Source: Sisyra terminalis | Lineage: Eukaryota > Arthropoda > Insecta > Neuroptera > Sisyridae | NCBI GenBank assembly: GCA_958496175.1 | Contig: OY292277.1 | Span: 8,990,001-9,054,000 of the forward strand | Direction of reading: 5' to 3' | Length of the DNA: 64,000 nucleotides | In this document: positions 12,033-23,595 of the stretch, piece after piece | How positions within the stretch are numbered: position 1 is the first letter of the stretch | Layout of the letters: each line of letters starts with the position of its first letter | Notes under the pieces: generated by a model | Told to the model about the DNA's origin: nothing | The model's database searches: none | The model's input: only the letters and a program-made list of their open reading frames with translations | Made by a program: the position numbers and the translations under genes

Positions 12033-13209
12033 CAGTGCTGGATTAGCCTATCGATATATATCCCATATTGGGATATCGGTGAAATATCCCCGTGGGCCTA
12101 CTGGCCCATAAATATAGTAAAGTTTTTTTTTCTAATGAAATGATATTAAATTTTTACAGTTGTTACTACTATCTATTTCAATTCAATTTGTTAATTGTAC
12201 TTCAACAACAGTAGAAAGTATCTGCAACCTAATATGAGAAATTTTAAAAAATATGAAAATTTATAATAGTAAATGCATAGGTAATTGTACTGATGGTGCA
12301 CCGAATATGCAAGGTACTTATTAAAGATTTTAATGCATGGTTAAATCAAGTTTCACCAAATCAAGTTCATCCATGGTGCTATGCACCATTATAATTCATT
12401 GAATTTAGTTATTATGGATATAACAAAAAAGACCAAAGAAGCCATCCCACTATTTGGTATTTTAGATACATATACGGTTTTTTTAAAAGAATCTTATAAA
12501 CGACTTAACGTATGCCGATAATTAAGTAAATTTAAATTTATTTCCACTATTGGATAAAGACGTTGGAGGGCTAAAGATAAGACGTTAAGAAAAATGTTTG
12601 GTACTTTTAATAGTTCATCTGGAATTAAATATATTTTTTGTCGATGTTCTGCAGATTTTCTTTGAAATCTCTATATCCGAAAAGTTTAACAAAGAAAGTA
12701 GACACCGAGGAAACCCTATTTTCACCGCATATCTAAAATTTGATATTATTTAAACAGCTCAAATAGTTTTTACGAATTTCTGAAGAAACAACATCTTTGT
12801 CATCATACTTACAAACATTAGCTATGCATATTGCAATTGCTTTGGTATGGTAAAAATACGACTGACTTTTTTTTTAAATACAAAGAGATTTTCATATTGT
12901 ATATCAAACAGTAATAAATTTTACATTGGCAAAATTGAAAACATTGGTAATTTTGATTTCTTCAAAATCGAAGAAATTTTATGTCTAACAAATAAATGAA
13001 TAAAACGGATAATTCTAACGATAGATTTCGTATAAGTGTGTAAAATGATTAATGGATGCAGTTACAAGTAACAGAAATATAGGATTTTTAAAAATTGATC
13101 CTCTTTATAGTGATATATTCCTTTTAATTCTAGATAATTTCCCACAAAATTCAAGTATTCAAGTAACTTCAAAAGTGGCCCGCAATATCATTTGGGTTGG
13201 CTGCCCCTG
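12033..13209 (+). mobile_element. hAT (ZMYM1-like) element relic, copy 1
   Basis: The left end CAGTGCTGGATTAGCC and the right end GGCTGCCCCTG look like decayed hAT termini (CAGKG...). An inverted homologous copy lies at 60640-62370. No convincing 8-bp TSD is seen (AATGAATC left, ATTTCAAA right). The terminal region has GGGATATC and GATATCCC palindromic pieces shared by both copies. The interior encodes the broken transposase described at 12283-13090. Confidence 0.65.
12283..13090 (+). pseudogene. hAT transposase relic of the ZMYM1-like type
   Basis: Conceptual reading of the + strand, allowing frameshifts and stops, gives CTDGAPNMQGTY, then NAWLNQVSPNQVHPWCYA, then SLNLVIMDITKKTKEAI, IPLFGILDTYTVFLKESYK and finally AKDKTLRKMFGTFNSS. 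These match the order seen in the catalytic region of hAT-derived ZMYM1-like proteins, where D-G-A-x-N-M-Q-G holds a catalytic Asp and the W-C-x-x-H motif follows. Here the expected His of WCYAH is displaced by a frameshift. There are several stops (for example near 12328, 12513 and 12554). The C-terminal dimerisation signature is not recognisable. It would have acted as a DNA transposase; it is now dead. Confidence 0.75.
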
Positions 13210-13217
13210 ATTTCAAA

Positions 13218-14066
13218 TATTCTGATTTTTCGATATCGTACAAAAAACATAGATATTTACTTTAAGAGTCCAATTTATATAAAATTGATGGGTGTCCATT
13301 TATTTATTTTAATCAGTAATCTTCTTAATGCTACTTTTATTATTAATAATTAATCGTAAAAGACAATCTTTTCTTCTGAAGAAAAATTAGTTGAACTTGG
13401 TTACAAAGTTTCTATCAAATCAGTAAAGCTGTTTTCAGATTGGAACCATAAGTAAAATCAGAATAAAATATTGGTACAACTATTTAGATTAGACCTGTTA
13501 GTGGCCATATTTATACTTTTATTTGAGGCGAAACATTAAGATATACCTGAAAACAAAATATTATCGAAATCGATAATATTTCATAATGATCAATATTTTG
13601 AGTGAAACAAGGTTAAATTCCAAGCTGGTGTTAAAATTACATAAATTTCCTACCTGCTCTCAACTGTTGATATGAAATAACATAGTGAAAGCTTGAAGGC
13701 CAAGATGTGAGAAAAATGTCGGTTCAAAGGTTTCATTTATGGAATCCAAAAGAGGTGTTAATGTGATTATAATTGACAACAAATAATAAATACCTCAAAC
13801 CAGTTCAAATTCCTTAAACGACATATTTAAAGCTGCCATTCTTTTATTTTGGCCTTCAAGCGTTCCACTATGTTATTTAATATCAACAGTTAAGCATATT
13901 CTTGCATTTTTTTAATATATACAATTTAATAATATTTTTATTAATTCTTTTAACAAACCAAAATCCAAATTTCATTTCATGGTTTCATAAAATTCTTTTG
14001 TTTCAAGATTTTTTTTTTCGGGTTATTAGATACCTTAAGATTTTAGGACCTCAGTATTTGTTAAGT
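13218..14066. other. No gene or repeat recognised
   Basis: AT-rich, apparently single-copy. A 66-codon ORF at 13902-14102 runs into the next element and is not supported. Confidence 0.4.
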
Positions 14067-14074
14067 ACCTACAT

Positions 14075-14714
14075 TAGGGTGGCCCTTAAGAGGTGTTTTT
14101 GAATTTTTTTGTTCCTAGGGGCTCAAATGCTTCCAAATTTACAAAAAAAAAATCTCTGAAAATTTGAGCTCTTAATATTTGCATTAAGATAGTCCGCTTT
14201 CCAACTTCAGTTTCTTATGAAAATAACGTGGGCAAAATATAATTTTTTCTTAAGAATTCCATAACTCAGCGACAAATATACCGAAAGTAATAAATCGCGT
14301 CATGTTTATTGTAAATTTAACGCTCTACAAAAAAGGGCTCTTATGATTTTTCGCTAAATCTATTGGCTTAAGAGTAATTGGCTTATCTATTGACTTAAGA
14401 ATGCGGCACTAATGGTCAATGAAAAAATAAGCCAATAGATTAAGCGAAAAATCACAAGAGCTCTTTTTCGTAGAGCGTTAAATTTACAATATTTGATATA
14501 TATTTGATTTATTTGTCGCTGAGTTATGAAATTTTAAAGAAAAAATTATATTTTTCTCGCGTCATTTCCATAAGAAACTTAAGTTGGAAAGTGGACTATC
14601 TTAATGTTATTATTAAGAACTCAAATTTTCAGGGATTGTTTTTTATCAATTTGGAAGCATTGGAGCCCCTGGGAGGAAAGAAATTCGAAAATACCCCTAG
14701 TAAAGACCACCCTA
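14075..14714. mobile_element. Family B fold-back element (640 bp)
   Basis: Ends TAGGGTGGCCCTTAAGAGG and the inverted GACCACCCTA are flanked by ACCTACAT (14067-14074) and ATCTACAT (14715-14722), an 8-bp TSD with one mismatch. Each arm contains a TTTGAGCTCTTAATATT box, a CATAACTCAGCGACAAATA box and a CGCTCTACAAAAAAGGGCTC box; the arms meet at a short centre near 14400. This is the motif order of families A, C and D. The 108-codon ORF at 14504-14830 is a read-through of one arm and is not a gene. Confidence 0.88.
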
Positions 14715-14722
14715 ATCTACAT

Positions 14723-16344
14723 ACTTTCTTGAGTGGTTCAAAAAGATACTTGGAAAAAAGTTACTACATATGGGATAACAAGGGAATAGTTATGATACTT
14801 TCAATTTGTAGGTGGGATATCCTCCTGTGAGTACCTATATCAATGATATTTTTCTAATCTTCATCATAATATATTTCATTCCAAATCACCTTTTATACAT
14901 AGTGGCTCCAAAATTATCACCCAAAGCTCTTTCACTATAATTATTTTAATAAATTGAAAACTTTAGTTTTACTATTGTCTGATGTTCATTTGACGTTTTT
15001 TTTTTCTTATTTAGGAAAAAAAGGGTCTCGATTTAAGGCATTTCCTATCCTTATTCCCAGAACTTCCGGCAACAGATTTCCACAATCCTAAGGGATATTT
15101 TATTAAGCTCTTTAAAGGCTTTGAATTATAGATATAAGACTCATAACGTTAAAAAAATTCTACTACAAAAAACTAACACAATCGTCGAATAATTACGCTT
15201 AAAAATTCGAATCAATTTTTTGGCGTTCTTGAGAAAAAGAGCGATTTTTAAATAAATGACGTCCATAATGTCCTTTTGTATCTGTTTACTTCACAAATGT
15301 TCTATTAGAAGTAAAATTAACCACCGTTCACAAAAGTTATAGTATCTCCCGATAGAATTAATTTAGATAATAGCTAGTAAGTAAATTTCTCTAAATAAAT
15401 AAAACACCTTACCAGACTACCAGCAAAAAGCTGAGCTTTTTGTAAAGAATAGTCAAAGCATTAATTTTTTTTCATTTTCGTCAAAAAAAAAATAATTGCT
15501 TCATCACAAATTGGTTTAATTGGCAACAAACGATGACTACTTAAATCTTTTATGCAATCAAAATTGAAATAAATTTTGCTTTGAAAGAAATATAAGAAAG
15601 TTTTACAATTAAAGAGTAACAAATTTGATGACTTTTGCTCCACTTTTTAAAGAGAACTGAAAGAATTGAAGGATCCAAGAAGACAAAAAGATGAAAAATA
15701 ATCTTTACTTGGTTGAACATAGAAGATTGGACTCCTCTAATCTAAAACCATTGCCAAAATTCTTTATAGATAAAGCCAAAAAAACAAATCCAAGTAAATC
15801 AAGCAAATGACCAAATAAATAACATTGGGAATAGAAATAGATTTCTTTCATTCCATTTTCATTTCTTTTTTGGATTAATTTATTTCGACATTAAACTCCC
15901 AACCCAAAGATGCCATAAAGCCATAAATTAACCCTCTGAAAACAACCAATTACATCTGACCACATATACATCGTAAACGCCAAAGTCTATAATAATATAA
16001 AAAAAGCTATTAATGATTTGCCAGATAATAAAATATCTGGCCCGATATTTCTGTTGCGCGACTCGATTCTCTGTTTTCATTTATTATCGAATTACAACTC
16101 TATAAACCGACAACGTCCACGTCCAGAACTCCAGTCTCTCGTCAATTATTTTCTTTGGATAGAAGACCATTAGTATTAATCACGATTTTATGGCTGTCGG
16201 TGGAATTTTATTAAACTTTTGATAACAATCAACGTAAAAATTTGTTTTTCTTCAATCGTAAACTTGTAATTTTCTTATAATCCTTTCAAAACAAAGTTTA
16301 TATCTACTTTGATTGCTTAAAAATTTTAAGTGGTTATCGATGAT
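14723..16344. other. Apparently single-copy AT-rich DNA
   Basis: No repeat relationship inside the window and no recognisable exon or RNA gene. Confidence 0.45.
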
Positions 16345-16439
16345 TGCCATTTTTTTAAACAAAATTGAGGAAAAACAACAATCATCACAAATCTTTATCA
16401 ATCATCACAAAGCTCTTACGGAGTGATCCAAACTATTTG

Positions 16440-16487
16440 ATGACTGAGGAAGTTTGCTTGGCAATCGAAATACGTATCTGGGCAATA
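16440..16487 (+). ncRNA. Degenerate hammerhead-like motif in family E copy 1
   Basis: CTGAGGA (matching the core CUGANGA), a stem-loop of TTGC and GCAA and GAAA are followed by the self-complementary ATACGTAT and then C. Compared with 27586-27636 the bases CCA just before the core are missing, so the inner stem I is lost. Activity is unlikely. Confidence 0.4.
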
Positions 16488-16556
16488 CGTAACAAATATT
16501 TTTGTTTGAACATCTGTTCAAATTTATGTTTATGGTATGACTTTATATATTATTAT

Positions 16557-17345
16557 TAAGGTGTTTTTTTTTTGGTCCAATCGTGAAATTTTGTTGCAAA
16601 TACCAAAAAAAAAAAATCTCTGAAAGTTTGAGCCCTTAATATTAATTTTAAGTCCTCGATCAAGACGTGTAAAGATTTCCCATTGAAAATACACGGAAAC
16701 TCTGATTTTTTATTTTTAAATTTCTATATCTCAGCGGCATTTCATGGGATCGCTTTTACCGAAGATGGTTTTTTCTCAGAATTAAACGCTCTACAAAAGT
16801 GCCCATTGCGACAAAGTCGTAACTCACACCGGTGAGGTAGTACGGGCCACTGAACCTGATTTTTTCATAAAATTCAAGGCTTAATATCTCGTTTAATATT
16901 GATCTTCGCGATTTGGTCTACAGGATTTTTTAGTAGGAAATCTAATTCTCTACAAATTTTTTATTTATAATTTTTCCGTAGCTCTTTTTATTTACGAGAT
17001 AAATGCAAAAAAAAACACAAATTTTATGGAAAAATCAGGTTCAGTGGCCCGTACTACCTCACCGGTGTGAGTTACGACGTTGTCGCAATGTGCACTTTTG
17101 TAGAACGTTGAATTCTGAGAAAAAACCATCTTCGGTAAAAGCGATCCCATGAACTGCCGCTGAGATATAGAAATTTAAAAATAAAAAATCAGAGTTTCCG
17201 TGTATTTTCAATGGGAAATCTTTACACGTCTTGGTCGAGGACTTAAAATTAATATTAAGGGCTCAAACTGTCAGGGATTTTTTTTTCGGTATTTCCAACA
17301 AAATTTCACGATGGGACCAAAAAAAGGCAAAAAAAAATCACCCGA
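16557..17345. mobile_element. Family A fold-back element, copy 1 (789 bp)
   Basis: A near-perfect long inverted repeat whose arms carry GGTCC.ATCGTGAAATTTTG, a GAGCCCTTAATATTAATTTT box, an ATATCTCAGCGGCATTTCAT box and a GCTCTACAAAAGTGCCC box. Ends are TAAGGTG and CACCCGA, each one base off TAGGGTG/CACCCTA. Perfect 8-bp TSDs ATTATTAT lie at 16549-16556 and 17346-17353. The centre contains CTCACACCGGTGAGGTAGTA and its inverse. Non-coding. An 8-bp TSD with a T/CAGGG-type end fits the hAT superfamily. Confidence 0.92.
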
Positions 17346-17424
17346 ATTATTATATTAAATACTACTACATTTGGACCGCAAAATATTCTATATATTGTAT
17401 ACATAGTAAAGCTTTGCTTTTTTA

Positions 17425-18006
17425 TTACAAAAAAGCTTTGTTTTTCCTAAGTAGTCCAGTAAGGTGTTTCATTTATTCAAAGAAGTCTTCCTAAACGACC
17501 GATTTGTAAATTAAACGCCCTCTATATGAGCCACAAAACGTAATGTAATCCGTTTAAAAATCACAGGTTTCCTAATGCATTTCCATCCAAACTATAAGGG
17601 AAACCACATGGCACCAAAGCTCCAAGACATATGCGAATGTCTAACATTATAATGGCCGGGTACTTAAATTTCCTTTGCTCTATTCCAAAGTTATCTCGCT
17701 TTAACTATATGGAACACAGCTTATTCGGTTAGTGTATATGTGAATTTTTCGTGCGTTAACTCCAAACGTCCATTACGTTACCGAAAATGGGGGGAGGGGC
17801 AGTGGGGTGGTGTGGGTCTTCTCACCGTGGTATTAGAAAAGCTTCACGGACGGAAAGCTGTCTATGAATTATTTATGAAATGTTCGCTCTATAAAGCTTC
17901 CCATGTTACGGTTAAGTTTACTCTCATTTCTATACATAATTCGTGTGCATTTTCTTCTTACCAACGAACGATGTCTTTTCAAATGTGCCACGTTTCGTTT
18001 TAGACG
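17425..18006. other. Single-copy DNA of more balanced base composition
   Basis: Contains an 87-codon ORF (17740-18003, +) in a stretch with G-rich and C-containing codons unlike the flanking AT-rich repeats. It has no recognisable domain and ends just before the family C/D composite. It may be host unique sequence; a coding role cannot be supported. Confidence 0.35.
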
Positions 18007-18014
18007 ATGTACAC

Positions 18015-19788
18015 TAGACTGATTCAAAAAAAATTATGATTTTTTTTATCTTAATTATATCGAAAATATTATCGGGAATGACAAAAAAATCCTGTGAAAG
18101 TTGAAGCTCTAAATATTAATATTAAGAGGTGCCAAATCGCAAATTTCGATTTTCCATTTAAATAACATGGGAACTATATTCTCTTGCACTTTGGAATTTT
18201 ATAGCTCACGTTGGTGACAATATTTCGGAATGACCAAGGTATATTCTTGTAGAAAATTGAACAATCTACAAAAAAGGTCTCGAACAAATTTTTGATATAT
18301 TTCTTTCTTCAAAAGTTATTCGAGGTCAAAGTGGAACTAAAGAGAAATTTTAATATTTTTTCAAATTTTGGACACAACCATCAATTTTATAAGAAAATTG
18401 TATAGGACATTTTTTATACAGCATTTTTTTCCTATAACTTATCTCTATAAAAGTTTTTGGTATTGTTCACAGGTCCTATGTTATTTAATTAAATAAAAAA
18501 AATATTTTTATGTTAAAAAAAAATGAGGATTTTTTTTCTTAATTATATCGAAAATATTGTTGGAAATGACAAAAAAAAATCCTGTGAAAGTTTAAGCTCT
18601 TAATATTAAGAGGTGCCTCTAAAATGTTTAATAACATGGTAACAATATTCTCTTGCACTTTGGAATTTTATAGCTCACGTTGGTGACAATATTTCGGATT
18701 GACCAAGGTATATTCGAGGGTGTCCGTTATTTCCCAAATTGATTTTTTTACAACATTCGCCCCCTGAATTTTTAGTTTAGGATACAAAAAAAAAATCCAA
18801 TACAATTAGGCTCTTAATTTCTTAATTAAACCGTGCCGGAATCATGTTACTTTTACCATTTAAATAACATAGGATTAATTGACTTTTTACTTTTAATTTT
18901 TTTCTGAGAAACTAATGGATGAAAGGATTTAAAGTTACATTATTCTGACTTAAAATTTAATGCTCTACAAAAAAGATCTCTTATGAATTTTCGATTAAAT
19001 CACTCCATTGAAAGTTATTCAAAATTTAACTTGAATTAATTTGTTTAGGTAGTATTTTGTAATTTATTCAACATTAAATTTTTTGACTACTAGTTCTAAG
19101 AAATTTCTCATAGATAGCATCAGGTGAAATGGTAAAAATTCGAACTTTAATTGAACTTTTGTCGATAGTCTTATTAATTAGTATGAAATTCACTTTGTAG
19201 GTATAAAAAGTTGATTAAAATTTGAAAATTTATCCTGGATAAATTGAATTTCAAAACTATATCGAATTCGGATCTTATGTCACCGATTTTAGCTGTCAAA
19301 AAATGTTTTTTTTTTGTTTAATTTTCAGTTGAAGCCATAAAATTAACACAAATAATCACTTGCGCTCTAATGATAATAATTTTTATCTTTTCTTTCAATG
19401 ATTTTATAGTTAAAAAAAAGTAAAAATGAGCAAAAAGTTGAAAATATTGCAAGATTTATATAAGGCACAAGTGAAATGCTGAATAACTTTTAATGGAGTG
19501 ATTTAATCGAAAATTCGTAAGAGACCTTTTTTGCAGAGCGTTAAATTTTACGTCAGAATAATTTAACCTTTAATCTTTTCATCCATTTGTTTCTGAGAAA
19601 AAAAAATTAAAAGTAAAAAGTCAAATAATTCCATGATATTTAAATGGTAAAAGTAACATGATTCCGGCACGGTTTAATCAATAAATTAAGAGCTTAATTG
19701 TATTGGATACTTTTTTGTATATCTTAAATTAAAAATTCAGGGGGCGATCACTGTAAAAAAATCAATTTGGAAAATAACGGACACCCTA
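18015..19788. mobile_element. Composite C-D fold-back element with perfect 8-bp TSD
   Basis: The left end is the family C terminus TAGACTGATTC; the right end is the family D terminus GGACACCCTA. The unit lies between perfect ATGTACAC duplications (18007-18014 and 19789-19796). Inside, 18015-18510 is a family C left arm, about 18523-18716 is a second, truncated C left arm, and 18717-19788 is a complete D element (1,072 bp against 1,068 bp in the other copy). The D part has no TSD of its own at its left side. The simplest reading is that a C fragment plus a D element moved together using one end of each family. Recombination between separate insertions is the alternative. Confidence 0.85.
18717..19788. 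mobile_element. Family D module inside the composite
   Basis: This module begins AGGGTGTCCGTTATTTCCC and ends GGAAAATAACGGACACCCTA. Its arms align throughout with 6695-7762, including CCGTGCCGGAATCATGTTAC, GCTCTACAAAAAAGATCTC and the spacer with GTCGATAGTC. Its left edge abuts a broken family C arm directly. Confidence 0.88.
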
Positions 19789-19796
19789 ATGTACAC

Positions 19797-21689
19797 GTAT
19801 ATGTTTGTGGCGGTTTCGTTTTTAAATTGTCAGTGAGTGCACATTTACTTAAGCTTTTGGCTTTAGAAAAAAAAAATCAAGATTATTTATAGTGAACTTT
19901 TGTTTTCAGATCCCGAAAAAGATCTTTCCTCCACCAATCGTTTACATTTAAAGGTAAGAATTTTTCTAGGTTTCTTAAAACTTTAAATTTCTACCCTAAT
20001 GATAATAATTATTTTTTTCCGTATAAATTGGAGAAAGTATACAATAATTACAAGTCGAATAACCTTTAGTAACATTGAAGTGACCTCATTTGTAGTCCTT
20101 AATCCGTAATCCTTCACTCTTTGTTAAAAATTAATCTAAATTACTTTAGTTTGATCTCTTTTCCAATTAAAATTTTCAATTAATTACTTTGTTGTTTTAT
20201 TCAACTGATAAATCAAGAAATTTAAAATTAATCAATTCGATAAAAATCAAAAACCCAAACTGTTTATAAAATTAATGATTAATGGTTCCATCTTCATAAC
20301 TTTCTTTCTCAACCAAGAAACGAACCTTTCCACCGTACAAATCACGGTGATTTACGTGAAATAATTAATTCAATTTCAATTTTTGATTTTCATCCCCGCA
20401 AACCTCGAAAGTGCTATAGTTTGGCATCAAACCAAAAATATAATATATCTTTCCATTTCTTGGTGGAAAATTCGTACAGTTTATCAAAAAAAAATAAAAT
20501 TATACGAAAACGAAAGCCGACCGACTAGTTAAAGTTTCCCGAAAAACATGAATTTAGTTAGATTTTTATCAGCAAACTTGGAAAAGTTCTCAAACTAACG
20601 AAGAAAAGGAGGGAAACAGCAGAGAGCCATAAAGCTTTCTCGATTAAGGATATCAGATTAGAGCGAAAGTTTGTTGTTTGTTGAAATTGGCCACAATTAA
20701 CTCAATATAGAGGGCGATGCGACGAATGAGATATGAAATGGATGACAGAGACGGGTGCCAAGTGGGAAGTGAAAGTGAATTTCGGCAGAAAATCAATAGC
20801 AGTTTAATAAAACCAATCGAAAAACGGGTAGGTGTACCGGGATTCAAATGAAATTATGGCAAATACGCGACTTTTCGTTAAATGCTGATTTGATAGGGGG
20901 ATGATGATGGTGGTGGTGGGGTTTTGTGGGAATTGTGAAATTAAACAATAAGTACCTCCTTTGCATGGGAATGAAGCACTCCCGGTAATTGAAATCCTAA
21001 TTATAAAATTAATCAAGTTTTTTTCATTGAAACTCCAAAATTACATTTCAATCCTTTAACTTTAACTACGTTTTTTCTTTACTTAATAGCTTTAAAATTT
21101 TGATGAAAACGGTTATTTCCCCAAGAAAATAATCGCTTAAATTTTACCTGAAAAAAAAAACCAACTTGTAATTAGTCAAAAAACTTTCGATTGAATTACC
21201 AAAGTTACAAAAACTAAAGTTATATGATTGAAACTTTTATTCAACAAATGGTATTTTCCCAACTGACCATATTCACATATTTTTTTTTAAGTTTTTAATC
21301 GATAAAGGACACTATCAAAGTAAAGAAAAACTAATTTTTAGTTTCAGAAAATTTTAAATATTAATGGGTGCGCTAATGTCTCTTCTGTGACGTCACAGTC
21401 CATTTATTGAATCCGAGATATAAACAGATCATTTCGTGATTGTCATAGCAACAATAACAACAAAAATTTTTGCATTTTCTGCCACGGAAAACATTTTTCC
21501 ATCCAAAAAGTTACTCTTGTTTTTTTCCTATGGAAAAGAGGTTGGTTTGGTTTAGTGTACTTAGTAACTTAGTTTTTCATTATAGTGGAATGCCTGGAGG
21601 TTTACAACAGTGAATTAATTTTCGGAGAACTTTCAAGTGCTTTTGGATAACGTTAACCACGCAAGCTGTAAATTGGTACAGTCTTAAAA
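19797..21689. other. Apparently single-copy DNA with a microexon candidate
   Basis: No repeat match. It contains the exon-like segment 19910-19953 and, at about 21385-21397, a TGTGACGTCACA palindrome resembling a CRE site. A GATGATGATGGTGGTGGTGG low-complexity tract lies near 20900. Two overlapping minus-strand ORFs (20653-21016) have no recognisable domain. Confidence 0.5.
19910..19953 (+). other. Candidate 44-nt microexon of a host gene
   Basis: The segment is preceded by a good acceptor (ACTTTTGTTTTCAG) and followed by a donor that matches consensus (AAAG then GTAAGAAT). One frame is open through the whole segment: two bases completing a split codon, then 14 codons reading PEKDLSSTNRLHLK. 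Another frame has a stop. Length, phase and splice signals fit a small, possibly alternative exon of a gene whose other exons lie outside the window or are too small to see. I do not recognise the peptide. Chance occurrence in 64 kb cannot be excluded. Confidence 0.4.
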
Positions 21690-22520
21690 TAAATAAAAAG
21701 AAGACCAAGTTTATAGTAATATTCAAACAAGACCAAACCCTAACATATCTAACCCTTACCGGAGAGATAGTAGATTAAGTGGAGCACTTCAAATACCTCG
21801 GATGTCTTGTCAAAGAAAAATGAACTATAGTGCAGGAAAAATACAGCTGCATTAAGCAAGCCAGAGAAATATTCACAAAAATTTTTTTGGATCGAATTTT
21901 ACCCTGGAACTGCGGTAAAAAATGGTCCAGTACTAAGTGTTCCCTATTGTCTTATACGGAATGGAAGGATGGACTCTTATCCAATAACAAGAAGATAAAA
22001 TCCTGTAGATAGCTTGGAAGTATCACGTGCGAAATGAAGATGTACTAACGAAACTTAATACCTTTTTCTTATGATATCTTTAAAAAAGAGATAGTTAATG
22101 TACTTGTAAAAAGCTTTGGAAAGATGAAGGACTTCCTGGCTAAAGTGCAATATGTTTCCTATTGTCTTATACGAAATGGAAGGATGGATTCTTATTCAAT
22201 AATTAGAAGATAAAATTACCGCATTCGAAATGTGGATTTATCACCGAATCCTGAAGATAGTTTGAAAGGATCACGTGCAAAATGAAGAAGTTCTAAAGAA
22301 ACTTAATACCACAACAACTCTTATGATATCTATAAAGACGAGAAAGTTACTGTACTTTTAAGAAAGCTCTGGGAAGAAGAAGGACATTCTGGCTAATCAA
22401 CCTTCGTAGGTGGTTCAAAAAAAGGTCCAGAGAAATCTTCTGCGGTGCTGTATCAGAAATCAAAATTGCTATGATAATTGCCAATCTTCAACGTTGAATG
22501 GGTACCATATAAAGAAGAAT
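21690..22520 (+). pseudogene. Non-LTR retrotransposon relic, RTE-like RT 3' part with internal duplication
   Basis: The + strand reads TKFIVIF, then VEHFKYLGCLVKEK, IKQAREIFTKIF, then YTEWKDG, and near the end GRRRTFWLINLRRWFKK and IFCGAVSEIKIAMIIANLQR, with stops and frameshifts between. This order (F-K-Y-L-G-C, then the TEAW-like block, then a W-L-x-N-L-R-x-W tail) is that of the C-terminal RT and following region of RTE-like or related insect LINEs. A segment of about 210 bp is present twice (from about 21944 and again from about 22156), which is not usual and suggests a local duplication after insertion. A T-run follows at 22522. 5' truncated and non-functional. Confidence 0.65.
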
Positions 22521-23089
22521 TTTTTTTTTTTTGGTTGAAGTATAATTTTGTTTCTTAGACTCTAAATTGCGAAGTTTACCAAATCGCTTTTTGTGCTTTT
22601 GACTTTTTAATTATTTTTTTATCTCATCAAAAAAATGGAAATATTAATCGATATAAAACATTATTTTTGTACAGATTTAGGTTTAATTTCGCCTATATAA
22701 ATTATGGCATAAAGTAAACCGATTGAAGATCGTAGGGGATCGAAATAAGTAGTAAAATGTGAAGGAGGAAAACCTGAGCATTTTATAATTGTTAAAAAAT
22801 TGAACTATTGGACGATTTTTTTTGGTATTTTTTTGTTGAAAGTTTAATTGCAAATGGCTTATTACTATGGAGTTTTAACGTATTTTCTTCATTTTTTTCT
22901 ATTGGTAAATAATTTGATGAACATCTTGCAGTTAAATATTAAAATATCAATTAAATAATGAATAGATTGAATGAACCACATAATAAATTAACCTCATAGG
23001 TATTAAAAAAAAGGTTTCTTATATCAAAGCGTTGAAATTTTTTTTTTGGCATTGCAAATGATAGACAATTGATCAAACTTTTATGAAAG

Positions 23090-23560
23090 AAAAGGATGTC
23101 AAAGGAGGACCTAAACGTGGTACCACTAAAAGACAATGTAAAATGGATCAGAGGAATTATTTATAGCCAAAATATAAATGAAAGTATACCATATTTTTGT
23201 AATTTACAGTCCCTGGACAAATTATTAGACGTAATAAAGATTTTTTCAAACTTAATGTATTCTACTAAATTAAATTTGAAACTATTTACTTTGTACATTA
23301 TTAAAAAAATGGTCTTAAGGGTATGGTCCTAATTATTACCTCAATTACTCTTCTCTAGGGTAATAACCCTGATTTGAACCCCATTGAAAATGTGTGGGAT
23401 TATGGGGAGAAAAGTGGTTAAATAGGTGATCACATCAAAAAAATAGCCATTGGAAAAAAATATTCATAAAAAGAATCACCATCCACAAATGTAGTGGATA
23501 TCATTGTCAAACAAAAATATATCAATTGAATTTTTCTAGAAAAGCATGGAAAATAATATC
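23090..23560 (+). pseudogene. Tc1-like transposase relic, internally deleted
   Basis: At 23369-23410 the + strand reads NPDLNPIENVWDYGEK, the block that carries the second catalytic Asp region of Tc1 transposases (SPDLNPIENVW). At 23097-23160 a reading of KGGPKRGTTKRQCK resembles the GRPRKTT linker between the two helix-turn-helix halves of the DNA-binding domain. Only about 200 bp separate them, so most of the DDE core is missing. Stops interrupt the rest. No TIRs are identified. The linker assignment is less certain than the C-terminal block. Confidence 0.55.
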
Positions 23561-23595
23561 AAAGCTTACCGAGTTTAAATGCATAAATTAGTTAT

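Larger units (their letters stand above)
16345..17420 (+). mobile_element. Family E (hammerhead-type) element, copy 1, split by an A element
   Basis: 16345-16556 and 17354-17420 together reproduce the right arm of the family E element seen at 27541-28830: TTACGGAGTGATCCAAACTA, then the hammerhead motif, then TTTATGGTATGA, then TTGGACCGCAA and TGTATAC. The A element 16557-17345 is inserted at ATTATTAT. In the intact E sequence at 30890-30930 (reverse complement) this site occurs only once, proving the insertion. Coding capacity is absent. Confidence 0.75.

Noticed and set aside
14504..14830. 108-codon ORF
   Set aside because: It reads through the right arm of a family B fold-back element and out into flanking DNA.
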